NCBI GenBank assembly: GCA_934757255.1
Contig: CAKVLL010000006.1
Coordinates: forward strand, 25,888-89,887
Reading direction: 5' to 3'
Length of the DNA stretch: 64,000 bases
Source: an uncultured Candidatus Melainabacteria bacterium
Lineage (GTDB): Bacteria > Cyanobacteriota > Vampirovibrionia > Gastranaerophilales > Gastranaerophilaceae
The position numbers were made by a program, and so were the translations under genes. Every line of letters starts with the position of its first letter. Positions within the stretch are counted from its first letter, which is position 1. Below the pieces are notes generated by a model that had not been told where the DNA came from, ran no database searches, and saw only the letters and a list, made by a program, of their open reading frames with translations. Shown one piece after another: positions 1 through 8,439 of this stretch.

Positions 1-1131
1 AATTGCTAGTAAACCATCAAGAGAAGGTGTCGTGAATGCCAAATTAACAAGATTTGGAACATCAGCTTCTGTAAATCCTTCGTCTTTTAATTTATTTGGA
101 ACACCAACAGATTTTAACCATTCGTAAACACCTTTAGAAGCCTCGTCAGCAGTTTCTACTTTTCCAACTACCGGTTCTAGGATGTATTTTAATGTTTCAG
201 CTTTAGCAGAGAAAATATTTTTAACAACAGCCGGTAGAAGCATTGCCAAACCTAAACCATGTGACAAATCATGTTTTACAGCACTCAATGGATGTTCTAA
301 AGCATGAGTATAATGTAATAAACCATTATCAAAACATACGCCACCCATCATAGCAGCATAAGCTAAGAAATATCTTGCTTCCAAATCTTCAGGATTTTCG
401 ATTGCTTTAGGTAAATACTTAGAAACAAGCGTAACAACTTCTCTTGCTAAAGTAATTGCATAAGGCGATGCAACCGTTGATGTAGCTGCTTCTATTACGT
501 GATTAACAGCATCAATTGAAACAAAACGAGTTTGTTTTGGTGACAATTTTACCATCAAAGCCGGATCATCAATTGCATAAGTTGGATAAATGCAATCATA
601 AGCAATTGCTGGCTTGTAATCTTTTTCAGGAATTGTTACAACCGCAAATCTATTTGTTTCCGTACCTGTGCCGTGTGTTAAATTAATAGCAACAATTGGT
701 GCAGCAACTTCCGGAGTGAAAGTAAATTCATAGATATCGTTTGCTGTTTTATCAGGGTATTTAAGCAAAATAGCTACTGATTTACCGGCATCCGTAGGAG
801 AACCACCACCAATTGCAATAACAGCTTTTGCGCCAAAATCTTTAGCTAATTTGGCAGCTTCATTTACAGCTGTTGAAGTTGGGTTTGGTGTTACTCCGTC
901 ATAATTAACATATTCAACACCATTATTTTGTAATGCTTTTTCAACAACAGCCCATGCCCCAGTTGCTTTATATGCATTTTTACCGCTCATTACGATAACT
1001 TTATCCAAACCTTTTGATTTAAAATCTTTTGCGATATCTTCAATCTTATTGATAGCACCGCATCCGAAAAATACAGAAGTTCTTGTTCTGATTTCACGAA
1101 CTTCATGGATATTAACATCTTTTTCCCACAT
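1..1131 (-). CDS. iron-containing alcohol dehydrogenase (3' end cut by window)
   Basis: Group III Fe-dependent alcohol dehydrogenase, oxidising or reducing alcohols and aldehydes with NAD(P). Translation of the minus strand reads MWEKDVNIHEVREIRT at the start, then the nucleotide-binding stretch GAKAVIAIGGGSPTDAGKS and a metal-site region with HVIEAATS, HALEHPLS and HDLSHGLG that supply the Asp/His ligands. The frame stays open to base 1, so the C-terminus lies outside; 377 codons are present, nearly the usual ~385-400. ATG at 1131 follows AAGGAG at good spacing. Exact substrate cannot be told. Confidence 0.93.
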   Translation of the reverse strand, partial: MWEKDVNIHEVREIRTRTSVFFGCGAINKIEDIAKDFKSKGLDKVIVMSGKNAYKATGAWAVVEKALQNNGVEYVNYDGVTPNPTSTAVNEAAKLAKDFGAKAVIAIGGGSPTDAGKSVAILLKYPDKTANDIYEFTFTPEVAAPIVAINLTHGTGTETNRFAVVTIPEKDYKPAIAYDCIYPTYAIDDPALMVKLSPKQTRFVSIDAVNHVIEAATSTVASPYAITLAREVVTLVSKYLPKAIENPEDLEARYFLAYAAMMGGVCFDNGLLHYTHALEHPLSAVKHDLSHGLGLAMLLPAVVKNIFSAKAETLKYILEPVVGKVETADEASKGVYEWLKSVGVPNKLKDEGFTEADVPNLVNLAFTTPSLDGLLAI

Positions 1132-1184
1132 AAAAATTCTCCTTTCTTAACACTACAAGATAATTATAGTCTATTAAGAAAAAA

Positions 1185-1297
1185 TGTAAAGTTTTGTAAA
1201 GTTTCGTTACAAAAATAGCTAAAATATAATGATATTGTAAACTTTAGCTTACAAAACGATATTACCTACTTGCAAAATTCAATACAACGTGTATAAT
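1185..1297 (+). promoter_or_regulatory. HU promoter region with TTGTAAA direct repeat
   Basis: A sigma-70-like pair TTGCAA (1270-1275) and TATAAT (1292-1297) with a 16-base spacer lies about 70 bases before the HU start codon. Further upstream (1185-1214) TGTAAAGTT-TTGTAAAG repeats with a 10-base period, followed by CGTTACAA. The same period-10 TTGTAA repeat stands before the sigma-28 promoters of this window, so it may be a regulator site; that is inference. Confidence 0.55.
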
Positions 1298-1367
1298 AGG
1301 ATGTATGAAATGTGCAAAACCTAGTGTTTAAGCGCATAAGAGAGTAAGAGTGTATAGGAGATTTATC

Positions 1368-1640
1368 ATGAACAAAGAAGAATTAGTAAAAGAAATTTCA
1401 AAAAAGACTAAACTTTCTCAAAAAGTTTCTTCAGATGTACTTTCTGCTACATTAGAAATTATTCAAAAGACAGTTGCTAAAGGTAAAAAAGTTACTTTAG
1501 TTGGTTTTGGTACTTGGGAAGCTAGAAAAAGAGCTGCTAGAGTAGGTAGAAACCCTCAAACTGGTAAAGAATTGAAAATTGCTGCAAAAACAGTTCCAGC
1601 ATTCTCTGCTGGCAAAAGCTTTAAAGAACTTGTAAAATAG
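1368..1640 (+). CDS. hup: HU family DNA-binding protein
   Basis: Small histone-like protein (90 aa) that binds and bends DNA as a dimer and compacts the nucleoid. Sequence shows the HU fold: N-terminal MNKEELVKEISKKTKLS helices, the GFGTWEARKRAARVGRNPQTG beta-arm with the intercalating proline (R-N-P-Q-T-G), and the C-terminal PAFSAGKSFKELV. An in-frame GTG exists at 1350, but AGGAG at 1356-1360 lies seven bases before ATG 1368, which also matches the family N-terminus, so 1368 is chosen. Single-gene unit ended by a strong terminator. Confidence 0.97.
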   Translation: MNKEELVKEISKKTKLSQKVSSDVLSATLEIIQKTVAKGKKVTLVGFGTWEARKRAARVGRNPQTGKELKIAAKTVPAFSAGKSFKELVK

Positions 1641-1656
1641 TTTTAATCTAAAGTAA

Positions 1657-1694
1657 AAACAAGTCGTTGACTAAAGTCAACGACTTGTTTTTTT
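1657..1694. terminator. bidirectional terminator between hup and rsmD
   Basis: A 14-bp stem (1657-1670 with 1677-1690), loop CTAAAG, is followed by T7 on the plus strand, and A-rich sequence precedes it. It serves convergent hup (+) and rsmD (-). Confidence 0.9.
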
Positions 1695-2202
1695 ATTTGT
1701 TTAAAAAACTGACAAATTTTCCGCCATAATTTTTTTGTTTTAAAACTTCATAACCATCAAATTCTATTACTTCCGAATGTTCAGCAATAATTATACCACC
1801 TTTAACTTTAGACAAGATGTCTTCATAAATTCCACTCATATAAGGTGGGTCAATATATACAACGTCAAAGATTTCATCTGTTTTAAGAACAAGTTTTGTA
1901 CTATCACCAATTATTAAATCAGGTTTTAAGCCGACAGTCCGATAATTTTTTTTAAGGATTTGTGCGACTTTAGAATTTTTCTCAAAAACTTTAACCCTGT
2001 CAAAACCTCTTGATAAAGCTTCTAATCCCATAATTCCCGAACCGCCGAAAACATCTAAAAAAGTTTTACCCTTAAAATCACCAATTATTGAGTACAAGGT
2101 ATTAAACACACCCATTCTGACTTTTGAAAGCGTTGGGCGCGTAATTTTTTCATCTGGAGATTCAATTTTTCGTCCTTTATAAATTCCGGCAGTAATAATC
2201 AT
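1693..2202 (-). CDS. rsmD: 16S rRNA (guanine966-N2)-methyltransferase RsmD
   Basis: SAM-dependent methylase modifying G966 in 16S rRNA during 30S assembly. The 169-aa length is slightly short of the usual ~180-190. Motif I is DVFGGSG (residues 50-56), followed by GLEALSRG, and the catalytic motif IV is DPPY (118-121) as expected for N6-adenine/N2-guanine methylases. Its ATG shares a base with the TAA of the upstream bioD-like gene (TAATG), so it is the last gene of the minus-strand run punA-rqcP-yjbQ-bioD-rsmD. Confidence 0.94.
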   Translation of the reverse strand: MIITAGIYKGRKIESPDEKITRPTLSKVRMGVFNTLYSIIGDFKGKTFLDVFGGSGIMGLEALSRGFDRVKVFEKNSKVAQILKKNYRTVGLKPDLIIGDSTKLVLKTDEIFDVVYIDPPYMSGIYEDILSKVKGGIIIAEHSEVIEFDGYEVLKQKNYGGKFVSFLNK

Positions 2203-2918
2203 TAGTTACAATCCAATTTTTCAATCTTCACATTAAAAATACTTTCAATATCAACACCGTTCAAAATGCTTGTAATCAAATCTTCCGGCGCAAGTTTACC
2301 TTCAACGTGTGAAATAATCCCTAATATTTTAACGCTTGTATATTCTTCAATAACTCGAGGAATAGCCGTTAAAAGAGTTTTTGGGCAATCATTTTTAATG
2401 TTATTTAAAATTACACCTCTTATTTCAACCCCTTTTTCTTGCGCAGTGTAAATTGAAAGCAATGTATCATTAATCGAATCTTCTCTTGGAGTCACCACAA
2501 AAAGAACAGGTAATTGAAGTCTTTTAACCATATCTACAGTCTGAACAGATGGCGCAAGTGGACTTAACAAACCACAATCACCGTCAATAATTGTGCAATC
2601 AGAAGTTGTTAAAATTCTTTGAAATTCGCTATTAATAAGTTCAACGTCAATAGGTTCATTTTCTTGTTCTGATGCTATTAATGGCTCATATTCAGATTTA
2701 AACAAATACGAAAAATGTGTGTCGATGTATGGATCAACTGTTTTAACATAAGTTAAGTCAGGTGATTGCATAAAACCGTTAATTTCAATCCCTGCAGTTT
2801 GAATTGGTTTGTAAACGCAAGTCGAATAACCAAGACTTTGCATTGTAGCAGCAAGTCCTGCTGTTAAAAATGTTTTTCCTTCTTTTCTGTTTGCTGATGT
2901 AATGTAAAGATTTAGCAT
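2202..2918 (-). CDS. bioD: dethiobiotin synthetase-like P-loop protein
   Basis: 238-aa BioD/CobQ-type P-loop ATPase. In BioD the reaction is ATP-dependent carboxylation of diaminopelargonate to dethiobiotin. The N-terminus MLNLYITSANRKEGKT holds the P-loop (EGKT at 13-16), followed by YKPIQTAG (36-43) equivalent to the BioD YKPVQTG substrate lysine motif; D94-range IIDGDCGLLSP resembles the BioD EGAGG segment but is not identical. No other biotin genes lie nearby, so a related AAA_26 enzyme (for example the phosphotransacetylase-associated domain) is possible. Overlaps yjbQ by seven bases. Confidence 0.7.
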   Translation of the reverse strand: MLNLYITSANRKEGKTFLTAGLAATMQSLGYSTCVYKPIQTAGIEINGFMQSPDLTYVKTVDPYIDTHFSYLFKSEYEPLIASEQENEPIDVELINSEFQRILTTSDCTIIDGDCGLLSPLAPSVQTVDMVKRLQLPVLFVVTPREDSINDTLLSIYTAQEKGVEIRGVILNNIKNDCPKTLLTAIPRVIEEYTSVKILGIISHVEGKLAPEDLITSILNGVDIESIFNVKIEKLDCN

Positions 2919-3328
2919 AAAATCTGTACCGTAATATTCCTTGAACGTTGTTTATTATCAAAATCCATAAGTACTACTTGTTGCCAAGTGCCTAAATTCA
3001 AAAGTCCGTCTTTTAATGCTATATTTACGGAACTTCCTACAAGTGCGGCTCTTACGTGCGCGTAACCGTTTCCATCATGCCAAATCTCGTCGTGATGGTA
3101 TTCCATGCCGGTTGGCGCAATTCTCTCTAAAGCTTCTTTCAAATCTTGGACAAGTCCTTTTTCATATTCAATTGTTGTAACGGCTGACGTGCTACCTTGA
3201 ACAGACACGCACACTAATGCGTCTTTTAATTCGTGTTGATAAACACAATTTTGCACATGTTTTGTAATATCAATGATATCGTTATTGCCGTTTGTGTTTA
3301 TAACAAAATGTTCGTTAATAATTGCCAT
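2912..3328 (-). CDS. YjbQ family protein (UPF0047)
   Basis: 138-aa member of the YjbQ/UPF0047 family, trimeric small proteins reported to have weak thiamine-phosphate-synthase activity. Signature stretches are VQGSTSAVTTIEYE (residues ~44-57), HHDEIWHDGNGYAHVRAALVGSS (~78-100) with conserved His residues that form the metal/anion site, and the C-terminal LGTWQQVVLMDFD. Length is normal. It sits in a tight co-directional run between rqcP and bioD-like. Cellular role in this organism is unknown. Confidence 0.92.
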   Translation of the reverse strand: MAIINEHFVINTNGNNDIIDITKHVQNCVYQHELKDALVCVSVQGSTSAVTTIEYEKGLVQDLKEALERIAPTGMEYHHDEIWHDGNGYAHVRAALVGSSVNIALKDGLLNLGTWQQVVLMDFDNKQRSRNITVQILC

Positions 3329-3338
3329 TTTAAACCTC

Positions 3339-3584
3339 TTATTCTATTACTCTGTATAAAGTTGATGATTCTTGTATGCTAACATTGCCGTTTGGAATTA
3401 TAAGAACTTCAACTTTTTCGGTTTTGGATGCATATTCTATTTCAATAATATCGCCTATTTTAAGTTGTTTTGCAGGCTTTGCACTATTACCGTTAACTAA
3501 CACTCGTCCCATTTCAGATACTGTATTAGCAACCGTGCGTCTTTTTATTAACCTTGAAACTTTTAAAAACTTGTCTAATCTCAT
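3339..3584 (-). CDS. rqcP: RqcP/Hsp15-type S4 RNA-binding protein
   Basis: 81-aa protein that is essentially one S4 domain: MRLDKFLKVSRLIKRRTVANTVSE followed by GRVLVNGNSAKPAKQLKIGDIIEI. This matches RqcP (YabO), which binds 23S rRNA/peptidyl-tRNA on obstructed 50S subunits and promotes RqcH-directed C-terminal Ala tailing. Hsp15 is the proteobacterial relative. The ATG overlaps the stop of punA (ATGA), so it is translationally coupled. No rqcH is in the window to confirm the partner. Confidence 0.85.
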   Translation of the reverse strand: MRLDKFLKVSRLIKRRTVANTVSEMGRVLVNGNSAKPAKQLKIGDIIEIEYASKTEKVEVLIIPNGNVSIQESSTLYRVIE

Positions 3585-4384
3585 ATTTCTTTAATAACTT
3601 CTTTTACTAATGTTTTAAACTTGTCTTTAGCAACTCCGGCTGCGTGAATAACGTCAGCATGAGATAGTCCAACCGTGCTAACTCCGGCGGCTGAATTACA
3701 AATACAACTTAAACCGATAACCTTTATACCAGCCCAAGAAGCCACAATTGCTTCAGGAACGGTAGACATTCCGACAGCGTCTGCACCAATTGTTCTTGCC
3801 ATTCTAACTTCCGCCGGAGTTTCATAAGATGGACCGGTTAATGCCATATACACACCCTCTTCAAGTCTTATGCCGAGTTTTTTCGCAATTTCTTTTGCTA
3901 ACTTGATATATTCTGGAGTGTAAACTGCGCTCATATCAGGGAAGCGTTCGCCCATAGAGTTATCATTTGGTCCAATAAGCGGATTTACGCCCATAAAATT
4001 AATATGATCAGTAATAATCATCAAATCAGAAGGTTTGAATTCAGGATTAACCCCACCTGCTGCGTTTGTAACAATAAGAGTTTCAACTCCAAGTTTTTTC
4101 ATTACTTTTACAGGAAAAACAACTTTTTGAATAGGATGACCTTCATAAAAATGAAATCTGCCTTGCATCATAACAACTTTTTTGCCGTTAATTTCTGCAA
4201 AAACAAGCTGACTTTTATGCCCTGAAACTGTAGATGATTCAAAACCGGGAATCTCAGAGTAAGGTATTGCTTTAAGACAAAATTCATCTGCCAAATCACC
4301 TAATCCTGAACCTAAAATAATACCGATTTGTGGTTTAAAGTCACCAATTTTTTCTTTAATAAACTCAACTGCACTATTTAACAT
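3581..4384 (-). CDS. punA: purine-nucleoside phosphorylase
   Basis: Trimeric-type purine nucleoside phosphorylase, splitting (deoxy)inosine/guanosine with phosphate into base and ribose-1-phosphate. Visible motifs are the phosphate loop GIILGSGLG, GRFHFYEGH, VTNAAGG and the base-site block GPSYETPAEVRMARTIGADAVGMSTVPEAIVA; 267 aa is typical. The frame could begin at 4411, but GGGAG lies ten bases before ATG 4384, and the product MLNSAVEFIKEKIG aligns better with the family. First gene of the tight five-gene run. Confidence 0.94.
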   Translation of the reverse strand: MLNSAVEFIKEKIGDFKPQIGIILGSGLGDLADEFCLKAIPYSEIPGFESSTVSGHKSQLVFAEINGKKVVMMQGRFHFYEGHPIQKVVFPVKVMKKLGVETLIVTNAAGGVNPEFKPSDLMIITDHINFMGVNPLIGPNDNSMGERFPDMSAVYTPEYIKLAKEIAKKLGIRLEEGVYMALTGPSYETPAEVRMARTIGADAVGMSTVPEAIVASWAGIKVIGLSCICNSAAGVSTVGLSHADVIHAAGVAKDKFKTLVKEVIKEI

Positions 4385-4472
4385 CACACTAAATCTCCCA
4401 CTCGCTATCATATAACAAACAAGAGAATCTATGGAGTACCTGAAGCGTTATATTTACAAAACTTATTGTTAT

Positions 4473-5162
4473 TTATAATTTTGCACTTCCATTTTGTTTC
4501 ATTTTTTCTAACGCCTGTTTTGCACCATCATAATTTCTGCATAATTTAATTACAAACTCAATTGATGATTTATCTTGCTTTATTGCATCCTTTAATTTAT
4601 AGATATCAGCAAGCTGTAAATCACTTGTATCAGAAGTCATAAACATATATTTTTTTAAAAGTTTTTGCGATTCTGCATCCAAGCCGGTTATTCCACGTTT
4701 GTATGCAAACCAATTATAAAAATGGTAAATAAAATAATATTTATTAATTTCACCTTTTGACAAAATAAACATTGCTTGCGTTTTGAATTTTGGCATCTGT
4801 TTTGTCGCAATAGATAAATATATTGCATTACTTCCTGTTGTTGGAGGTATAAAGCCTTCATTTTCTCCTATTGCGTTAAGAATTTTTCCTGCATTTTCAA
4901 TATAAAAAACATTGGTTCCTTGTTTTTTTATATAATCTAGTAATTTTTCAGGATTGTAATCGTATTTTTTCAATATGGAATTAATCTCAAATTCCAGTTT
5001 ATCTTTTTCTGCATCAGCAAGAGTATTTAAATCCAACAAACATCCCTCTGAAAAATGACGTTTTCTCTTTGAATTATTTTTCACTCCCAATGTTTTAGCA
5101 AGTTGATGTCTTAAGATTTTTTCTTGTATTGATAAAATTCCATATATAATTTTCTTAAGCAT
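4473..5162 (-). CDS. hypothetical protein, 229 aa
   Basis: I do not recognise this gene. It encodes a basic protein beginning MLKKIIYGILSIQEKILRHQ, with no convincing signal peptide or membrane segment; the middle holds hydrophobic stretches (NAIYLSIATKQM, YYFIYHFYNWFAYKRG) and the C-terminus is helical and lysine-rich. It overlaps the end of the 598-aa gene upstream by eight bases, so the two form an operon and probably act together. Confidence 0.75.
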   Translation of the reverse strand: MLKKIIYGILSIQEKILRHQLAKTLGVKNNSKRKRHFSEGCLLDLNTLADAEKDKLEFEINSILKKYDYNPEKLLDYIKKQGTNVFYIENAGKILNAIGENEGFIPPTTGSNAIYLSIATKQMPKFKTQAMFILSKGEINKYYFIYHFYNWFAYKRGITGLDAESQKLLKKYMFMTSDTSDLQLADIYKLKDAIKQDKSSIEFVIKLCRNYDGAKQALEKMKQNGSAKL

Positions 5163-6951
5163 ATTGTTCTTCCATATTTTTCATGTCTTGTCTATCAGCA
5201 TAGCATAAGTCACTTCTTACGTCTTTTAGTTTTTCAAAAACTTCTTTTGGTACAATTCTACAAATGTATTTATAAGATTCTTTTGAACAATCTTTAGCTA
5301 ACTTAACAATTGTATCTGGGTCTGTACTCTTAATAAATGATTTAACTTTAGGACGCATGTAACTTAAACTCTTATCGTTCAATATTGTATCGATAACAGC
5401 AGTATGTCCGTATTCGTTTACTGCTTTTTCGTAGCCTAAAGTTCTAACATTATTGGCTATAACTGTCTTACTGTTTTCTTTTGATATTTCTTCCGTATCA
5501 ACTTTTTTTGTTTCTTCTTTTCCTTGATCTGCATTTGTTTCTTTTTTTTGAAGTTTTGAAGAATTTTCATTTGTAATTACTTCTGTTACAAAACTCCTAT
5601 TTTCTGTATTAATAGTTTTTTTATTTTTAACAGTAACGTTATTATTTGACTCTGTTTGTTTATAAACAACTTTGTTTTTTTCTATTGTTTTTACTTTTTC
5701 TGCAATATCTTTGTACTCAACATTATTTTTCAATTTTTCATCAACTTCTTTTGTAACAATATCTCTATCTTTGTATTGTTGAGCATCATCTTTCCATTTT
5801 GAAATAAATTCAGCCTTTTCTTCTGTTGACATATTGGTGTTATTTAAAACACCTTCACCAATACCTTTAGCTGTAGAAGTAAAAAATTCGTCATCTAAGT
5901 ATGGAGTCGCATTCTTATCTTTTTCGAATGCTTTCCTATTTTCATTATAATCATTCTGATATTCAATAACCGCTTCAGCTGATTTTGCACCAATATTAAC
6001 TGCTGTATATTCGGTAATAACATCTTTTGATGGTTTTTCTTTTCGATCATGATAAGTTTTTAACAAATCAGTTGTATAATTAAAATTTGCATTATCAGCA
6101 GTTTCAGTAGCTTCTTTTTTATCAATTCTTGTTTCTAAAACTTTCTTTATACCATAAGCCATGTCTTTAGCATTCAACATTGATATTGCATGTAGAGCAG
6201 TTTTGGAATCATGAACAACAAGCATAGCACCAAATCTTGCACGTTCTGCAAAATTATGTACTCTACGCATTCTAGCTTCAACAGCTTTGCGTTTACTTGC
6301 CGGAACTTTTGCCAATCTGGCTTGTAAACGTTTTTCAAACTTCGTTTCGCGTTCTAGCTTAATCTCTTCCATACGCTTACGTTGTTCTTGTTTATCAAGG
6401 TTTTTGAAATCTGTTCCAAGTTCTTTGTTAACATCGCCGGCTTCTTTATCTACCTCATTTTGGCTAATACCATTTTTTTCAGCTTCCACCATATTTTGTG
6501 AATTAGCTGAAATCATTTTTGCATTATTGATTTTTGATGACGCACCATATTTTTCTTGAGTTTTAGCAAATTTATCAATTTCGCACTCTACTATAGTTAA
6601 GATTGTTTCTTTTTCTTTTTCAGGTAAAGCCTCAAATTCTTCTTTTGACATGCCGGCAATTTTTGCAAATTCATTAGCCATCTGAGCAAAGTTAATGTTG
6701 TAAGCTTTGCATTTCATTGCAATAGATTGTTTTATTAGACCGGAAGTTCTATGTGATTTTTCTGTTTTTTGATTTTCTTTAGGAATTTGTTTGTTTTTAA
6801 TTTCAACAGTATCTACATTTTTACCTGCATCGCATTTTATGATTGCTTCGTTTGGTTTTGCTGTTTTTGTAGCAGTATTTACTTCGGTGTTATTGTTAAC
6901 ACCTAGTATTTTTTCATTTATAAATGTTTTTATACCGCTTAAAATACCCAT
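5155..6951 (-). CDS. large lysine/glutamate-rich hypothetical protein, 598 aa
   Basis: Unrecognised protein with start MGILSGIKTFINEKILG and no N-terminal signal sequence. The sequence is almost entirely predicted helix: a central basic segment of roughly residues 190-260 (EQRKRMEEIKLERETKFEK, then KRKAVEARMRRVHNF), followed by Asn/Lys-rich low-complexity sequence (~400-490) and a more globular end. It heads a two-gene operon. The upstream region carries the GCAATT / TTTATATATA promoter motif (6964-6998) shared with several other lineage-specific genes here, which groups it with them. No function can be assigned. Confidence 0.8.
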   Translation of the reverse strand: MGILSGIKTFINEKILGVNNNTEVNTATKTAKPNEAIIKCDAGKNVDTVEIKNKQIPKENQKTEKSHRTSGLIKQSIAMKCKAYNINFAQMANEFAKIAGMSKEEFEALPEKEKETILTIVECEIDKFAKTQEKYGASSKINNAKMISANSQNMVEAEKNGISQNEVDKEAGDVNKELGTDFKNLDKQEQRKRMEEIKLERETKFEKRLQARLAKVPASKRKAVEARMRRVHNFAERARFGAMLVVHDSKTALHAISMLNAKDMAYGIKKVLETRIDKKEATETADNANFNYTTDLLKTYHDRKEKPSKDVITEYTAVNIGAKSAEAVIEYQNDYNENRKAFEKDKNATPYLDDEFFTSTAKGIGEGVLNNTNMSTEEKAEFISKWKDDAQQYKDRDIVTKEVDEKLKNNVEYKDIAEKVKTIEKNKVVYKQTESNNNVTVKNKKTINTENRSFVTEVITNENSSKLQKKETNADQGKEETKKVDTEEISKENSKTVIANNVRTLGYEKAVNEYGHTAVIDTILNDKSLSYMRPKVKSFIKSTDPDTIVKLAKDCSKESYKYICRIVPKEVFEKLKDVRSDLCYADRQDMKNMEEQYA

Positions 6952-6963
6952 AGTAATCCTCGT

Positions 6964-6998
6964 TATATATAAAAAGTATTTTAATGATATAAAATTGC
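6964..6998 (-). promoter_or_regulatory. GCAATT/TTTATATATA motif, 19-base spacing variant
   Basis: On the minus strand GCAATT (6993-6998) precedes TTTATATATA (6964-6973) by 19 bases; the text between ends AAAATACTTT as in the copy before 52621. The element ends 13 bases before the ATG of the 598-aa gene. Confidence 0.55.
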
Positions 6999-7022
6999 TA
7001 TAAATGTTAAGTTTTGTAAAAA

Positions 7023-7838
7023 TTATTTTCTGTTTTTTTCTTGTAGTTCAGCTTTATATCGTTTATATTGGTTGTTTAATTCTGTTAACTCTATCGCCTT
7101 ATCAATAGCTATAAGTGCATTTTCATAATCTCCGGCTATCTCATAAGCATGCGCCAAATAAAAATAAGAAAATGGCGTGTGTTCCATTTCAGCAATTAAT
7201 TTACAAGTATTTATCCGTTTTAAATCATATTTTGCTTTTAGTCTTTTGGCTTCTGCTAAATCTAAATTTGCACCCGAATAATCACCTAAAGCATTTTTTA
7301 TTTTACATCTTTTTTCATAAAGAAAATACGAATTTATATCACCTTGTACTTCATCAATAGCTTTATTTATATAATTTAAAGCCGTTTCATTATTTACATT
7401 ATAATATCTTTCAGCATTATCAACGTATTCTTTCATCGTATCTGTTTTAACAATTGATGTATGAAAATTATATTTTATTGATAATGACTCTTTAGAAGTA
7501 CATGCCGGAAATTTTTCAAAAGGTTCCGCCTTCCTAAGAGCCTCTAATGCAGATTCATCAAATACTTCATTATTAGAACTCTCAATAATTTCCGCACTAA
7601 CAATTTTACCAAACCTCGTAACTTTAAATAAAACAGTTGCATTGCCATCTTCAACAAAATCTGGAGGATTCCAACTTTTTTGGATTTTAGTTTGTAAATT
7701 AGTCATATATGTTGAAAAATCATTTTGCAACATATTATTTCCTCTGTATTTATTATAGTCAAAATCTGACGAATACACAGGAAAACAAAGCATTAAACTA
7801 ATACTTAAAAAAACGAGATATTTTGTACCTAACCCCAT
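7023..7838 (-). CDS. exported TonB-C-like protein with TPR repeats
   Basis: 271 aa. Residues 1-23 (MGLGTKYLVFLSISLMLCFPVYS) are a Sec signal peptide. Residues ~45-107 (IQKSWNPPDFVEDGNATVLFKVTRFGKIVSAEIIESS, then FDESALEALRKAEPFEKFP) form a TonB C-terminal-like domain, the fold that contacts outer-membrane partners. The remainder contains TPR-like helices ending NALIAIDKAIELTELN. No transmembrane anchor or proline-rich spacer follows the signal, so it is not a canonical TonB; it is more likely a periplasmic or envelope protein. The start is nine bases from the pncC stop, indicating an operon. Confidence 0.8.
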   Translation of the reverse strand: MGLGTKYLVFLSISLMLCFPVYSSDFDYNKYRGNNMLQNDFSTYMTNLQTKIQKSWNPPDFVEDGNATVLFKVTRFGKIVSAEIIESSNNEVFDESALEALRKAEPFEKFPACTSKESLSIKYNFHTSIVKTDTMKEYVDNAERYYNVNNETALNYINKAIDEVQGDINSYFLYEKRCKIKNALGDYSGANLDLAEAKRLKAKYDLKRINTCKLIAEMEHTPFSYFYLAHAYEIAGDYENALIAIDKAIELTELNNQYKRYKAELQEKNRK

Positions 7839-7847
7839 AGAATAATT

Positions 7848-8327
7848 TTATACAAAAAGCAAAAACGTGTAAACTTTTTCTAAAACGGCTTTTACAAATT
7901 CCTCTTTCATTTTTACTCGTTCGATATTCGAAGGAAGTGCAATTCTATATGTTTCAAATTTGTTTTTAGTATAAATAGTAGAATACATTAAACCTACAGG
8001 TTTTTCAGCAGTACCACCTGTTGGACCGGCAATTCCGGTTGTAGATATACAAATATCTGCATTAGTCAAATCATATAACCCTTTTGCCATTTCATAAGAG
8101 CATTCTTCACTTACCGCTCCATGATATTTTAAAGTATCAAGGCTAACACCTAACATTTTATGCTTTGCTTCATTTGCATAAGTTACCAAATTCAAATGTA
8201 CAAACGCTGAACTTCCGCTTACATCAGTAAATTTCGAACTTAATAATCCTCCGGTACAAGATTCGGTCGTCGCAATAGTAAGCTTTTTATCAATAAGAAT
8301 TTTCGCAATTTTATTTAACGTATCCAT
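7848..8327 (-). CDS. pncC: nicotinamide-nucleotide amidohydrolase (CinA C-terminal domain)
   Basis: Stand-alone CinA C-terminal domain that deamidates NMN to NaMN for NAD recycling. Conserved blocks: TIATTESCTGGLLSSKFTDVSGSS, YHGAVSEECSYEMAKGL, and STTGIAGPTGG followed by EKPVGLMY. 159 aa fits single-domain PncC/YgaD. The open frame extends to 8363, but AGGA lies seven bases before ATG 8327, giving MDTLNKIAKILIDKKL, which matches family starts. The N-terminal MoaB-like half of full CinA is absent. Confidence 0.93.
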   Translation of the reverse strand: MDTLNKIAKILIDKKLTIATTESCTGGLLSSKFTDVSGSSAFVHLNLVTYANEAKHKMLGVSLDTLKYHGAVSEECSYEMAKGLYDLTNADICISTTGIAGPTGGTAEKPVGLMYSTIYTKNKFETYRIALPSNIERVKMKEEFVKAVLEKVYTFLLFV

Positions 8328-8388
8328 AAATATTCCTAAAGTTATCTTTACATATTGTAACAAATAAAGAATTTTTTGTCATTTTTAA

Positions 8389-8421
8389 GCAATTTTTTTT
8401 GAGTTTGTGTTTTTATATATA
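8389..8421 (+). promoter_or_regulatory. GCAATT-N17-TTTATATATA motif (exact copy)
   Basis: GCAATT 8389-8394, 17-base spacer, TTTATATATA 8412-8421; the wider match AAGCAATTTTT is identical to the copies at 52556 and 53478. The gene's GGAGG begins seven bases later and its ATG is at 8440. Confidence 0.7.
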
Positions 8422-8439
8422 CAGTGTGGAGGTTAATCT